Shown here one piece after another: positions 26,015-35,118 of a stretch of DNA of 61,742 nt. How positions within the stretch are numbered: position 1 is the first letter of the stretch; each line of letters starts with the position of its first letter. The stretch is taken from assembly GCA_949294665.1 (NCBI GenBank), contig CASFID010000035.1, positions 1-61,742 on the forward strand, written 5' to 3'. This stretch comes from an uncultured Eubacteriales bacterium (GTDB lineage Bacteria; Bacillota; Clostridia; Lachnospirales; Lachnospiraceae). The notes beneath the pieces were generated by a model that was given only the letters and a program-made list of their open reading frames with translations, was not told the origin of the DNA and made no database searches. The translations under genes were made by a program, and so were the position numbers.

Positions 26015-26275
26015 ATGGAGAAAGTAAGATTTGCTTTTGCAGATGAAAACGGGGAAGATGAATTTTTCGTACTCGAAGAGACGATGATAAACGGGAATAC
26101 ATATATACTTGTCACAGATTCGGAAGAAGATGACGCAGAATGCCTCATACTGAGAGAAAATACAGACTCCGGATGCGGTGACAGTGTCTATGAGATCGTT
26201 GAGGACGAGACGGAACTGCTGGCAGTGTCGAAAGTATTTGAGGAACTGCTGGAAGATGTGAATATAGAAATGTAA
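26015..26275 (+). CDS. DUF1292 domain-containing protein
   Basis: This is an 86-residue, very acidic protein (FADENGEDEFFVLEE, DSEEDDAECLIL). It matches the DUF1292/YrzB family, which lies after ruvX across Firmicutes. Function is not established. Confidence 0.9.
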   Translation: MEKVRFAFADENGEDEFFVLEETMINGNTYILVTDSEEDDAECLILRENTDSGCGDSVYEIVEDETELLAVSKVFEELLEDVNIEM

Positions 26276-26334
26276 GGTCCTTTCTGGACTTTTACAATAG
26301 ATCTACTTTACTGCGGGGAGACGAAAGAACGCGG

Positions 26335-26796
26335 ATGGGACAGAAAAGCACAGAGGAGCTGCTCAAAGAAAAACTCAGGAAAAAGGGATTAAAGGTAACG
26401 CACCAGAGAATCCTTGTCCTGTCGGTCCTTGAGCAGAACAGCGGCAGGCATATGACTGCAGAGGACATCTACGAGCTGGTATCGGAGGATTATCCTGAGA
26501 TCGGGCTGGCTACGGTTTATCGTACGCTCCAGCTTTTATGGGAAATGCAGCTTGTGGACAGACTCAATCTTGATGACGGTTGTGTACGGTACGAGATCGG
26601 ACATCTGTTACTGGGTGACGCAAGGCATAACCACCATCATCTCATATGCAGGACATGTAATAAAGTGATTCCTTTTGACGATGATCTGCTCGATGATCTG
26701 GAGCGTTACATCGAGGATGCGACTGGATTCCATGTCCTGGATCATGAACTGAAATTCTATGGCCTGTGCAGAGAATGTATGGAAAAACAGAAGTGA
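26335..26796 (+). CDS. Fur family metal-responsive repressor
   Basis: The 153-residue regulator has an N-terminal winged helix (LKVTHQRILVLSVLEQ, IGLATVYRTLQLL) and a C-terminal dimerisation domain with the metal-binding HNHHHLIC cluster. Two CxxC pairs, CRTC and CREC, probably hold structural zinc. It could be Fur, Zur or PerR; the His-rich HNHHH is typical of Fur or Zur. The ribosome binding site is weakly placed (GGGGAG, about 14 bases upstream). A terminator follows at 26804. Confidence 0.92.
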   Translation: MGQKSTEELLKEKLRKKGLKVTHQRILVLSVLEQNSGRHMTAEDIYELVSEDYPEIGLATVYRTLQLLWEMQLVDRLNLDDGCVRYEIGHLLLGDARHNHHHLICRTCNKVIPFDDDLLDDLERYIEDATGFHVLDHELKFYGLCRECMEKQK

Positions 26797-26803
26797 CTGT
26801 TTT

Positions 26804-26836
26804 ACAGTAGCAGCCTGAGCAACTGCTGTTCTTTTT
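26804..26836 (+). terminator. Intrinsic terminator after the Fur gene
   Basis: AGCAG (26809-26813) pairs with CTGCT (26823-26827), extended outward by ACA/TGT, and a CTTTTT run follows. Confidence 0.6.
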
Positions 26837-26884
26837 GTGCCCGCAAGTAATGTGATACATAAAATTTATGGAGGTGTTTCACAC

Positions 26885-28555
26885 TTGAAAAAAGAAAAAA
26901 AAGGAAAATTGCGCATCATACCGCTGGGCGGGCTGGAGCAGATCGGTATGAACATCACTGCCTTCGAGTATGAGGACAGTATTGTTGTTGTGGACTGCGG
27001 TCTGGCGTTCCCGGAGGATGATATGCTGGGGATCGATCTTGTGATTCCGGATGTGACTTATCTGAAAGACAATGCGTCCAAATTGAAAGGGTTTGTCATT
27101 ACCCACGGACATGAGGATCATATCGGGGCGCTGCCCTATGTTCTGAAAGATATAAATCTGCCGATCTATACGACGAAACTGACAATGGGGATTATCGAGA
27201 ACAAGTTGAAAGAGCATAATCTCCTGCGAAGCACAAGACGTAAAGTAGTGCAGCACGGACAGTCTATCAATCTGGGCAGGTTCAGGATTGAATTCATCAA
27301 GACAAACCACAGTATCCAGGACGCCTCGGCGCTTGCGATCTACTCTCCGGCCGGAGTCATCGTGCATACGGGAGACTTCAAGGTTGACTATACGCCGGTG
27401 TTCGGAGACGCTATTGATCTTCAGAGATTTGCGGAGATCGGAAAGAAAGGCGTGCTCGCCCTCATGTCTGACAGTACGAATGCAGAACGTCGCGGATTTA
27501 CCCAGTCAGAGAGGACGGTTGGCATTACATTTGACCATATCTTTGCCGAACATCAGAACACAAGGCTGATCATCGCAACGTTTGCCTCTAATGTGGACCG
27601 TGTGCAGCAGATCATCAATTCGGCGTATAAATACGGGAGAAAAGTAGTGGTAGAGGGACGGAGCATGGTTAATATCATTTCCACCGCATCCGAGCTGGGC
27701 TATCTGAACGTGCCGGATAAAACGCTCATCGAGATCGACGAGATGAAGAACTATCCGCCGGAGAAGATGGTGCTCATCACTACAGGCAGCCAGGGCGAGT
27801 CTATGGCGGCACTGTCGAGAATGGCGGCAGACGTCCACCGCAAAGTGACGATCCAGCCAAACGACACGATCATCTTCAGTTCGAATCCGATCCCCGGAAA
27901 TGAGAAATCAGTTTCGCGGGTGATAAACGAACTTTCGGCAAAAGGCGCGGAGGTCATCTTCCAGGATACTCACGTGTCGGGCCATGCCTGCCAGGAGGAA
28001 CTCAAACTGATCTATTCTCTCGTGAAGCCGAAATATGCCATACCTGTGCACGGCGAGTACCGTCATCTCAAGGCGAACGCCGAGGTGGCAAGATCGCTCG
28101 GAATCCCGAAACAGAATGTATTTATCATTCAGTCGGGCGATGTGCTGGAGCTGGACGATGAATCGGCGAAAGTCGTGGACAAGGTGCACACGGGAGCCGT
28201 TCTTGTGGACGGACTTGGAGTGGGTGACGTCGGAAATATTGTACTGCGTGACAGACAGCACCTTGCAGAGGACGGCATTATCATTGTCGTGCTGACGCTG
28301 GAACGCAGAACGAACCGTCTTCTTGCCGGGCCGGATATTGTTTCCCGCGGATTCGTCTATGTAAGAGAGTCGGAGCAGCTTATGGAAGACGCCAGAAGAG
28401 CAGTATCCGAGGCGCTGGACAAATGCCTGAGCGGAAGACATACGGACTGGAACAAGATCAAGCTCGTGATCCGCGATGCCATGAACGATTATATCTGGAA
28501 GAAGACGAAGAGAAGACCGATGGTGATACCGATCATCATGGACGTAGATGTATAG
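26885..28555 (+). CDS. rnj: Ribonuclease J, TTG start
   Basis: This metallo-beta-lactamase fold RNase has 5'-exonuclease and endonuclease activity and acts in mRNA decay and rRNA maturation. The metal site THGHEDHIGALPY, SGHACQEELK and PVHGEYRHL are conserved. With the TTG at 26885 the protein is 556 residues, the usual length; GGAGGTG sits 10 bases upstream. A longer frame from ATG 26837 would run through that Shine-Dalgarno sequence and is rejected. Only one RNase J paralog is in the window. Confidence 0.95.
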   Translation: MKKEKKGKLRIIPLGGLEQIGMNITAFEYEDSIVVVDCGLAFPEDDMLGIDLVIPDVTYLKDNASKLKGFVITHGHEDHIGALPYVLKDINLPIYTTKLTMGIIENKLKEHNLLRSTRRKVVQHGQSINLGRFRIEFIKTNHSIQDASALAIYSPAGVIVHTGDFKVDYTPVFGDAIDLQRFAEIGKKGVLALMSDSTNAERRGFTQSERTVGITFDHIFAEHQNTRLIIATFASNVDRVQQIINSAYKYGRKVVVEGRSMVNIISTASELGYLNVPDKTLIEIDEMKNYPPEKMVLITTGSQGESMAALSRMAADVHRKVTIQPNDTIIFSSNPIPGNEKSVSRVINELSAKGAEVIFQDTHVSGHACQEELKLIYSLVKPKYAIPVHGEYRHLKANAEVARSLGIPKQNVFIIQSGDVLELDDESAKVVDKVHTGAVLVDGLGVGDVGNIVLRDRQHLAEDGIIIVVLTLERRTNRLLAGPDIVSRGFVYVRESEQLMEDARRAVSEALDKCLSGRHTDWNKIKLVIRDAMNDYIWKKTKRRPMVIPIIMDVDV

Positions 28556-28575
28556 AAATCAACAGCAGGAGCCGG

Positions 28576-28597
28576 TGCACAGGGAGAACCCTGTGCA
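28576..28597 (+). other. Tight hairpin between rnj and trmR
   Basis: TGCACAGGG-AGAA-CCCTGTGCA is a perfect 9-bp stem with a 4-nt loop in the 70-bp gap. There is no T-run, so a processing or stability role is more likely than termination. Confidence 0.55.
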
Positions 28598-28625
28598 TCT
28601 GTGCTGAATACAGGTGTGTTTATAT

Positions 28626-29285
28626 ATGATAGTAGATGAACGTATCGTCACATTTATCAATTCACTGGATACAAAAAACAGCGCGATGCTCGAGGAGATC
28701 GAGAGTGAAGCCCGGGCGGCGGACGTGCCGGTCATACGGCGTGAGATGCAGAGTTTTCTGAAAGTGCTTCTCATGATAAAAAGGCCGGAGCGCATTCTGG
28801 AAGTAGGGACGGCAGTGGGATTTTCGGCTCTTCTTATGAGCGAGTACGCGCCGGAAACATGTACGATCACTACGATAGAAAATTATGAGAAACGTATCCC
28901 TGTTGCCAGGGAGAATTTCAGACGGGCGGGCAAAGAGGAACAGATCACTCTGATAGAGGGCGACGCCGCAGATGTGCTGAAAAGGCTGGATGGACCTTAT
29001 GATCTTATATTTATGGACGCTGCAAAAGGACAGTATATCCACTATCTGCCGGAAGTTCTCCGTCTGCTTGGAGAGGGCGCCTGTCTCGTCTCCGACAATG
29101 TGATGCAGGACGGCGATGTGATCGAATCAAGATTTGCAGTGGAGCGCCGCAATCGGACGATACATGCAAGGATGCGGGAATACCTCTATGAAATCAAGCA
29201 CAGTCCTTATCTTGTGACATCCATCCTTCCGCTTGGGGATGGGGTGGCAGTGAGCGTGAAATGCAGAAAGGAAAGAAACATATGA
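28626..29285 (+). CDS. trmR: tRNA 5-hydroxyuridine methyltransferase (TrmR-like O-methyltransferase)
   Basis: The 219-residue SAM-dependent O-methyltransferase has ILEVGTAVGFSALLM, the metal-binding FMDAAKG and LVSDNV motifs of the cation-dependent family. In Bacillus subtilis TrmR (YrrM) methylates 5-hydroxyuridine-34 to 5-methoxyuridine, and its gene precedes the U32 proteins TrhP1/2. The same order here supports this reading. The start at 28626 is favoured over the GTG at 28614. The stop overlaps the trhP start. Confidence 0.85.
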   Translation: MIVDERIVTFINSLDTKNSAMLEEIESEARAADVPVIRREMQSFLKVLLMIKRPERILEVGTAVGFSALLMSEYAPETCTITTIENYEKRIPVARENFRRAGKEEQITLIEGDAADVLKRLDGPYDLIFMDAAKGQYIHYLPEVLRLLGEGACLVSDNVMQDGDVIESRFAVERRNRTIHARMREYLYEIKHSPYLVTSILPLGDGVAVSVKCRKERNI

Positions 29286-30505
29286 GCAGACATCCTGAAT
29301 TACTGATCCCGGCAAGCAGTCTGGAAGTGCTGAAGACTGCGGTGATATTCGGGGCGGATGCCGTGTATATCGGCGGCGAGGCGTTCGGCCTCAGAGCGAA
29401 AGCGAAAAACTTCTCTATGGACGAGATGAGGGAAGGGATCTCATTCGCACATGAGCATGGAGTGAAAGTGTACATAACGGCAAATATCCTTGCACATAAC
29501 GGGGATCTGCCGGGAGTGAGAGAATATTTCGGGGAATTGAAAGAGATCAGACCGGATGCGCTCATCATAGCGGATCCTGGCGTTTTCGACCTTGCAAAGG
29601 AGATCTGTCCGGAGATCGACCGGCATATCAGCACCCAGGCCAATAATACGAACTATGGGACATATAACTTCTGGCGCCGCCAGGGGGCGAGCCGCGTGGT
29701 GTCTGCCCGGGAACTCTCGCTCGCGGAGATCAAAGAGCTCAGGGCCCATATTCCGGAGGATCTGGAGATTGAGACGTTCGTCCACGGAGCAATGTGTATC
29801 TCTTACTCCGGGCGATGTCTCCTGAGCAGTTATTTTACCGGGCGGGACGCCAACCGCGGCGCATGTACACATCCATGCCGCTGGAAATACGCGGTTGTCG
29901 AGGAGACAAGGCCGGGTGAGTATATGCCTGTTTACGAGAACGAGAGGGGAACATACATCTTTAACTCCAAAGATCTGTGCATGATCGGCCACATCCCGGA
30001 GCTGATCGACGCCGGTATCGACAGCTTTAAGATCGAAGGACGGATGAAGACCGCTCTCTATGTGGCAACGGTAGCGCGCACCTACCGCAGAGCGATTGAC
30101 GATTATCAGAAGGATCCTGCTCTGTACCGGGAAAATATGCCCTGGTATCTTGATCAGATATCCAACTGCACTTACCGTCAGTTCACAACGGGATTCTTCT
30201 TCGGGAAACCGGATGAGAACACGCAGATCTATGACAATAACACTTACAATAAAGAGTACACATATCTGGGTAGCGTCGAAGAGACACAGGACGGTCTGTG
30301 CACGATAACGCAGAAAAACAAATTTTCCGTCGGCGAGACGATCGAGATCATGAAGCCGGACGGGAGAAACGTGGACGTGACTGTCAGACGTATCCTCAAT
30401 GAGGAGGGGGAGGAGCAGGAAAGTGCGCCGCACTCCCGGCAGGTCCTCCGGGTAGAGTTAAGTGAGATACCCGATAAATATGATATCCTCAGAAGAAGCG
30501 AGTGA
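29282..30505 (+). CDS. trhP: U32 peptidase-family tRNA hydroxylation protein (TrhP-like)
   Basis: The 407-residue protein belongs to peptidase family U32. Members TrhP/YegQ and YrrN/YrrO take part in prephenate-dependent 5-hydroxyuridine formation at tRNA position 34. The family cysteines are present in MCISYSGRCLLS and NRGACTHPCRWKY, a likely Fe-S site, and DSFKIEGRMKT is conserved. The ATG at 29282 follows GGAAAG and overlaps the trmR end, so hydroxylation and methylation steps are co-expressed. Its 3' end is only five bases from the convergent deacetylase. Confidence 0.88.
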   Translation: MSRHPELLIPASSLEVLKTAVIFGADAVYIGGEAFGLRAKAKNFSMDEMREGISFAHEHGVKVYITANILAHNGDLPGVREYFGELKEIRPDALIIADPGVFDLAKEICPEIDRHISTQANNTNYGTYNFWRRQGASRVVSARELSLAEIKELRAHIPEDLEIETFVHGAMCISYSGRCLLSSYFTGRDANRGACTHPCRWKYAVVEETRPGEYMPVYENERGTYIFNSKDLCMIGHIPELIDAGIDSFKIEGRMKTALYVATVARTYRRAIDDYQKDPALYRENMPWYLDQISNCTYRQFTTGFFFGKPDENTQIYDNNTYNKEYTYLGSVEETQDGLCTITQKNKFSVGETIEIMKPDGRNVDVTVRRILNEEGEEQESAPHSRQVLRVELSEIPDKYDILRRSE

Positions 30506-30510
30506 GGAAC

Positions 30511-31401
30511 CTACCCCGCCAGTTCAGAGAGCGGACGGATCTGATATCCCATTTCTTCCCATTTTGTCAGCAGTTCATCCAATATAGCGGCGTTGGTGGA
30601 GGATGTGCTGTGGAGAAGCACGATGGCGCCGGGATGGATCCTGCCGAGAAGCTTATCAAAGGCTTCCTCTCTGGTGGGCTGGTCGTCCTGATACCAGTCC
30701 ACGTATGCAAGACTCCAGAAGAATGTCTTGTATCCCAGTTCTTTTGCCATTTCAAGATTAGACTCATTATATTTCCCCTGAGGAGGCCGGTAATACTTCG
30801 TCATTTCCTGACCGGTGACATTGCGGTAAGCATCTTCTACCGATGTGATCTCCTCTCTGAAAGAATCCATATCTGAAATCTGTGCCATGTCAGGATGATG
30901 CCATGTATGGTTTCCGACAGTGTGCCCATCTTTCACCATTCTCCGGACCAATTCAGGTTCAGACTCAATATAAGTGCCTACAACAAAAAAGGTAGCCGAC
31001 ACATCATGTTTTTTCAGTGCATCCAGGATCGGCTCAGTGCATCCGTTCTCATACCCGGCGTCAAAGGTGAGGTAAAGTATCTTTTCATCAGTGTCGCAGG
31101 CATAGTAGGCATTGTATTGTCTCAGTTCCTCTATGGAGGCGTTTCCCGTTGGAACCTGCCCGTCCTCCTGAAAGCTCAGCCCCCAGTTCCCCTCGGCCAG
31201 GAAAGGAACAGCGCTGCCGGAAGCGCCGGCCGGTATACTTCTGCCGGGATTTTCTGACAGATAGGCGGTTCCGGCACCCAGTGCGTATGCCGCGAGAAAA
31301 AAGAAAAGAAGAGCGGTAGTCCTTGCAGCATTCTGTCCATATCGGGTACGTATTTTACATTGGAATAACGAATGGAAAAAATGTGACAGCTTATGTTTCA
31401 T
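30511..31401 (-). CDS. Polysaccharide deacetylase, PdaA-like, membrane-anchored
   Basis: The 296-residue NodB-homology (CE4) enzyme has an N-terminal transmembrane anchor (about residues 26-46, ALLFFFLAAYALGAG). The deacetylase domain follows with LTFDAGYENG, the metal His pair in GNHTWHHPDM, YYRPPQGKYNE and IHPGAIVLLHS. AYVDWYQDDQPTREEA resembles PdaA, which makes muramic delta-lactam in spore cortex; a sporulation role is possible but unproven. The start at 31401 is chosen for its GGAGAT site; a longer frame upstream has no support. Confidence 0.88.
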   Translation of the reverse strand: MKHKLSHFFHSLFQCKIRTRYGQNAARTTALLFFFLAAYALGAGTAYLSENPGRSIPAGASGSAVPFLAEGNWGLSFQEDGQVPTGNASIEELRQYNAYYACDTDEKILYLTFDAGYENGCTEPILDALKKHDVSATFFVVGTYIESEPELVRRMVKDGHTVGNHTWHHPDMAQISDMDSFREEITSVEDAYRNVTGQEMTKYYRPPQGKYNESNLEMAKELGYKTFFWSLAYVDWYQDDQPTREEAFDKLLGRIHPGAIVLLHSTSSTNAAILDELLTKWEEMGYQIRPLSELAG

Positions 31402-31530
31402 GGATATCTCCAGATCAGGAACATTGTCTCGTGAATAGTATATGAAGGCAGAGTAAGAAAGTGTTATTGTGAAATTGCATAAAAATGAAGAACAAATTTG
31501 TGTAATATTGTCAAATATAATGCGCGCATA

Positions 31531-31559
31531 TTGACTCGGGTGGAAGAAAGGGTTAAAAT
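31531..31559 (+). promoter_or_regulatory. Promoter of the sugar-acid / BMC operon
   Basis: TTGACT (31531-31536) and TAAAAT (31554-31559) are spaced 17 bp, 70 bp before the rhmD start. Confidence 0.8.
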
Positions 31560-31565
31560 ATAAAT

Positions 31566-31580
31566 ATGAATTAGATTCAT
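31566..31580. promoter_or_regulatory. Candidate IclR operator ATGAATTAGATTCAT
   Basis: A 15-bp palindrome, ATGAAT-TAG-ATTCAT, lies just after the -10 box, and a third ATGAAT half-site follows at 31585. It is placed to repress or retard initiation. The regulator would be the IclR-family protein encoded at 34357; this pairing is inferred. Confidence 0.65.
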
Positions 31581-31628
31581 GTATATGAATTATCATCAAA
31601 AAGACTTCAAGAACAGGAGGAGAAGAAC

Positions 31629-32822
31629 ATGGCATTAATGGGAAGAAAGATCACTGCGATCAGAGCGTATGTTGCCGAGGGCGGCGGAGCGGACTATCAC
31701 GATCAGTCGGAAGAGCACTGGATTGTCAAACAGATCGCTACTCCGATGAGCATCTATCCGGAGTACAAGGCTACCAGAACAAGTTTTGGAATCAATGCGC
31801 TGAAGACGCTTGTCGTTGAGGTAGAAGCAGACAACGGCGTTACAGGTTTCGGCATTACGACAGGAGGATATCCGGCGGCATGGCTTGTGATGAATCATCT
31901 GGACCGCTTTGTAGTAGGCAAAGATGCAAGCGAGATCGAGAAGATATGGGACCAGATGTACCGGGCATCTCTGTACTATGGGAGAAAAGGAGTTGTCATG
32001 AACGCGATTTCCGCTATTGACCTGGCGCTCTGGGATCTGCTCGGAAGGCTGAGGGAAGAACCTGTATATGCAATGATCGGCGGGAAAGTCCGGGAGGAAC
32101 TGACGTTCTATGCAACGGGGCCAAGACCGGATCTTGCAAAGGAAATGGGATTTGTCGGAGGTAAGATCCCGCTTGTGTACGGCCAGGACGACGGCATGGA
32201 AGGGCTGAAGAAGAGCATAGAACTCGCTGCGGATATGCGGGAGAAATGCGGAGATGAGTTCCTGCTCATGTGGGACTGCTGGATGGCGCTGGATCTCTAT
32301 TATGCAAAGCGTCTGATGCAGGCTTCGGCAGACCTTAAGTTCAACTGGATCGAAGAGTGCTTCAACCCGGATGACTACTGGTCATACCGTGATCTTAAGA
32401 AAGCCGCGGGCAATCAGATCATGGTGACCGGCGGCGAGCATGAAGCCACAAGATACGGCTTCCGTATGCTGATCGAGGACTGCGATCTCGACGTGATCCA
32501 GCCGGATGTCGGCTGGTGCGGCGGTATGACAGAACTTATCAAGATCGGTAACCTTGCGGAAGCTCACGGCAAGCTTGTGATCCCGCACGGAAGCGGCACA
32601 TACAGTTATCATTACGTAACAACGAAAACAAACTCCCCGATCACAGAATGTCTGATGATGGCTCCGAAAGCTGACAAGGTAGTTCCGCAGTACTATCCGT
32701 TACTGAAGGACGAGCCTATGCCGGTTAACGGAAAACTCAAAGTCAGCGACAAACCGGGCTTCGGCGTTGAGCTCAATAAAGACAAGACGCTTGTAGAAGT
32801 CAGGAAAGGGACGCACCTGTAA
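31629..32822 (+). CDS. rhmD: L-rhamnonate dehydratase-like enolase-superfamily enzyme
   Basis: The 397-residue enzyme resembles E. coli L-rhamnonate dehydratase closely as I recall it: GGADYHDQSEEHW, IATPMSIY, SFGIN, FYATGPRPDLAKEMGF, MQPDVGWCGG-like VIQPDVGWCGG and DKPGFGVELN. Metal ligands are expected in LLMWDCWM, WIEECF and GGEHEAT, with the acid-base His in IPHGSGTYSYH. It would dehydrate a C6 sugar acid to the 2-keto-3-deoxy acid. The exact sugar is uncertain, since this family also covers related acids. AGGAGGAG precedes the start. It heads an operon that ends in BMC shell genes. Confidence 0.9.
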   Translation: MALMGRKITAIRAYVAEGGGADYHDQSEEHWIVKQIATPMSIYPEYKATRTSFGINALKTLVVEVEADNGVTGFGITTGGYPAAWLVMNHLDRFVVGKDASEIEKIWDQMYRASLYYGRKGVVMNAISAIDLALWDLLGRLREEPVYAMIGGKVREELTFYATGPRPDLAKEMGFVGGKIPLVYGQDDGMEGLKKSIELAADMREKCGDEFLLMWDCWMALDLYYAKRLMQASADLKFNWIEECFNPDDYWSYRDLKKAAGNQIMVTGGEHEATRYGFRMLIEDCDLDVIQPDVGWCGGMTELIKIGNLAEAHGKLVIPHGSGTYSYHYVTTKTNSPITECLMMAPKADKVVPQYYPLLKDEPMPVNGKLKVSDKPGFGVELNKDKTLVEVRKGTHL

Positions 32823-32860
32823 CAATACTATAATATTCAGAGAGAAAGTGGAGGGTTAAA

Positions 32861-34243
32861 ATGTCAACTGGATTCATGATCGTATCTTTGGTCGTATCGA
32901 TCGTTCTGGTAGTAATTGCGATTACAAAATTCAAAGTAAATCCGGCAGTCGCTCTTATCCTGGGAGCGCTGCTCCTGGGAGCACTGACGGGAGTTCCGCT
33001 TACCGACGTCACTGCAGAAGACGGAACCGTTACATCCGGTCTTGTCAGCGTGATAGATAATGGTTTCGGCGATATGCTGGCCGGCATCGGGTTCCCGATC
33101 GGCTTCGGTATCATACTCGGCCAGATGGTAAGCGATACCGGAGGCGCGAATGTCATTGCAGATCGTATGGTAAGGCTTTTCCCTGAGTCAAAAGCGCTTT
33201 ACGCTGTGGCTTTTGCAGCATTTATCCTTGCGATCCCGGTATTTTTTGATGTGACGTTTGTCATTCTGATCCCGATCGGAGTGGCTCTTATGAAAAAGAT
33301 CAACAAAGGGATCGGCTACATAGCAGGGGCGATATCCATAGGAGCCGCTGTTGCGCACACACTTGTGCCGCCAACGCCAAATCCTCTGGCAGCTCCGGAG
33401 TATTTCGATTTCGATCTCGGCATTATGATCGCGATGGGACTGATACTTGGTATTCCGATCGTGGGTATTTCTCTGGTGATACACAGAAAACTGATAGATC
33501 ACTTCGGATGGAACACAGAGAAAGATGAAAACGGAAACGGCCTGAATGTGGACGAAATGAACCTTCCGGAAAAACTGCCTTCTTTCGGTATTTCCCTGAT
33601 CCCGATCTTCCTTCCTGTTATACTGATCCTGCTCAATACAGTAATGGATGCGGCTACAGGATCTTCTCCGGCGGTTATTGAATTCCTCGGAACGAAGACG
33701 ATGTCCATGCTGTGCGGCGTTATTGCGGCGACGATCATTTCGATCAGATTCCTCGGCCTTAAGAAGACAGAGGAATCGGCGAATACAGCTCTGCAGTCGG
33801 CGGGACTTGTATTCCTGATCACAGGAGCGGGTGGAGCGTTTGCGGCAGTGATCACTGCATCCGGTGTGAATGGCGCGATCGAGAGCATGGTATCCAATAT
33901 CTCAGGAAATGTAGTGATCATACTTCTGATCGCGTACATTCTCGGACTTTTGTTCCGTCAGATTACAGGTTCCGGTACGGTTGCGTCGCTTACAACGTTT
34001 TCTATCATGCAGAGCGTTGCAGTGGTGACTCCGATCCATCCGGTATTTATCGCATTGGCGTGTCTGTCCGGAGCGATGTTCGGAGCTACAGTAAACGACT
34101 CCGGCTTCTGGATCGTCACAAATATGTGCGGATTTAATTTTTCCGGAGGCGTCAAAACTTATATGTTAGGCGAGGCGATCGCATCTGTGGTCGGAATCAT
34201 CCTTATTATAATTGTAGGATTGATTTCTACATTGATTCTGTAA
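32861..34243 (+). CDS. GntP family sugar-acid permease
   Basis: The 460-residue membrane protein has about 12-14 hydrophobic segments. GFGIILGQMVSDTGGANVIA, HTLVPPTPNPLAAPE and FRQITGSGTVASLTT are GntP family motifs. The family imports gluconate and related aldonates with protons. Between rhmD and the IclR gene it is the likely importer of the operon's substrate. Confidence 0.93.
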   Translation: MSTGFMIVSLVVSIVLVVIAITKFKVNPAVALILGALLLGALTGVPLTDVTAEDGTVTSGLVSVIDNGFGDMLAGIGFPIGFGIILGQMVSDTGGANVIADRMVRLFPESKALYAVAFAAFILAIPVFFDVTFVILIPIGVALMKKINKGIGYIAGAISIGAAVAHTLVPPTPNPLAAPEYFDFDLGIMIAMGLILGIPIVGISLVIHRKLIDHFGWNTEKDENGNGLNVDEMNLPEKLPSFGISLIPIFLPVILILLNTVMDAATGSSPAVIEFLGTKTMSMLCGVIAATIISIRFLGLKKTEESANTALQSAGLVFLITGAGGAFAAVITASGVNGAIESMVSNISGNVVIILLIAYILGLLFRQITGSGTVASLTTFSIMQSVAVVTPIHPVFIALACLSGAMFGATVNDSGFWIVTNMCGFNFSGGVKTYMLGEAIASVVGIILIIIVGLISTLIL

Positions 34244-34356
34244 TATAATCAATATAAAATATGATGAAGAGCAGGAGTCCGGCGCAGTCTGAACTCCTGC
34301 CTTGTCACATAAAATTGTGGGACAGGGAGTTTCTGTCAGCGAAATGAGGTATGGAT

Positions 34357-35103
34357 ATGGCAGTAAAATCTGCAGAGAGAGTGTTACAGATATTTGAACT
34401 TCTTGAGGGGGCCCCGGGCGGTATGACAAATAAAGAGATCAGTCAGACGCTTAATTTCGCCCCAAGCAGTACGCTCGGTATCCTGCAGACGATGCTGGAA
34501 CACGGGTATTTGATGATTGATGACGGGAAGAGATATTCCCTCGGAGGAAAACTGGTGCGGCTCGGAGACATTGCGGCTTCCCGCTTTGACATTGGAAAGA
34601 TGGCGTCTCCGCACCTGAGACATCTGATGAACACCCTGGAAGAGACCTGCTTTCTCGCAGTCCTCTCGGGGGATGAGATCGTGTATATAGCAAAAGAATG
34701 GTGTGAACAAACGATCAATACGAACGCAAATATCGGATCCAGAAAGCCGGTATACTGTACGGGACTTGGCAAGGCATTTCTGGCGTTCCTGCCGGACAGG
34801 GAGAGCAGAGAGATTATAGAGCAGCTTGATTTTGAAGAATATACACACAAGACAGTTCGCAATAAAGAGGAGCTTGAGGAACAGCTAAAACAGTTTAGGA
34901 AACAGGGATATTCCGTGGACGATCAGGAGATCGAAGAAGGCCTGTGGTGTACCGCGGTCCCGATTTATGACGGCTCCCGCCGTATGGTAGCCGCTATCAG
35001 TGTTTCAGGGCCTGTGGAGAGGATGCTCCCGAAAAAAGACAGGGTGATCGGCGAACTGCTCACGGCAGGGCAGGAACTTTCAGCGCAGCTCGGTTATCAT
35101 TAA
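34357..35103 (+). CDS. IclR family transcriptional regulator
   Basis: The 248-residue regulator has an N-terminal winged helix (MAVKSAERVLQIFELLEG, GMTNKEISQTLNFAPSSTLGIL) and the C-terminal IclR effector domain with TGLGKAFLAFLP and SVDDQEIEEGLWCTAVPIYD. The ATG at 34357 has GAGG seven bases upstream; the ATG at 34351 is too close. Lying inside the operon, it probably responds to a pathway intermediate and acts at 31566-31580. Confidence 0.92.
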   Translation: MAVKSAERVLQIFELLEGAPGGMTNKEISQTLNFAPSSTLGILQTMLEHGYLMIDDGKRYSLGGKLVRLGDIAASRFDIGKMASPHLRHLMNTLEETCFLAVLSGDEIVYIAKEWCEQTINTNANIGSRKPVYCTGLGKAFLAFLPDRESREIIEQLDFEEYTHKTVRNKEELEEQLKQFRKQGYSVDDQEIEEGLWCTAVPIYDGSRRMVAAISVSGPVERMLPKKDRVIGELLTAGQELSAQLGYH

Positions 35104-35118
35104 GGAGGAAATACAGCT

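Noticed and set aside
30511-31635. Longer start for the polysaccharide deacetylase at 31635
   Set aside because: The extra 78 codons run across the divergent promoter region and lack signal-peptide logic; the start at 31401 has a good RBS and precedes the membrane anchor.
34271-34300. Terminator between gntP and iclR
   Set aside because: GCAGGAGT/ACTCCTGC forms a hairpin, but the loop is 14 nt and the sequence after it (CTTGTC) has no T-run; read-through to iclR and the BMC genes is more likely.
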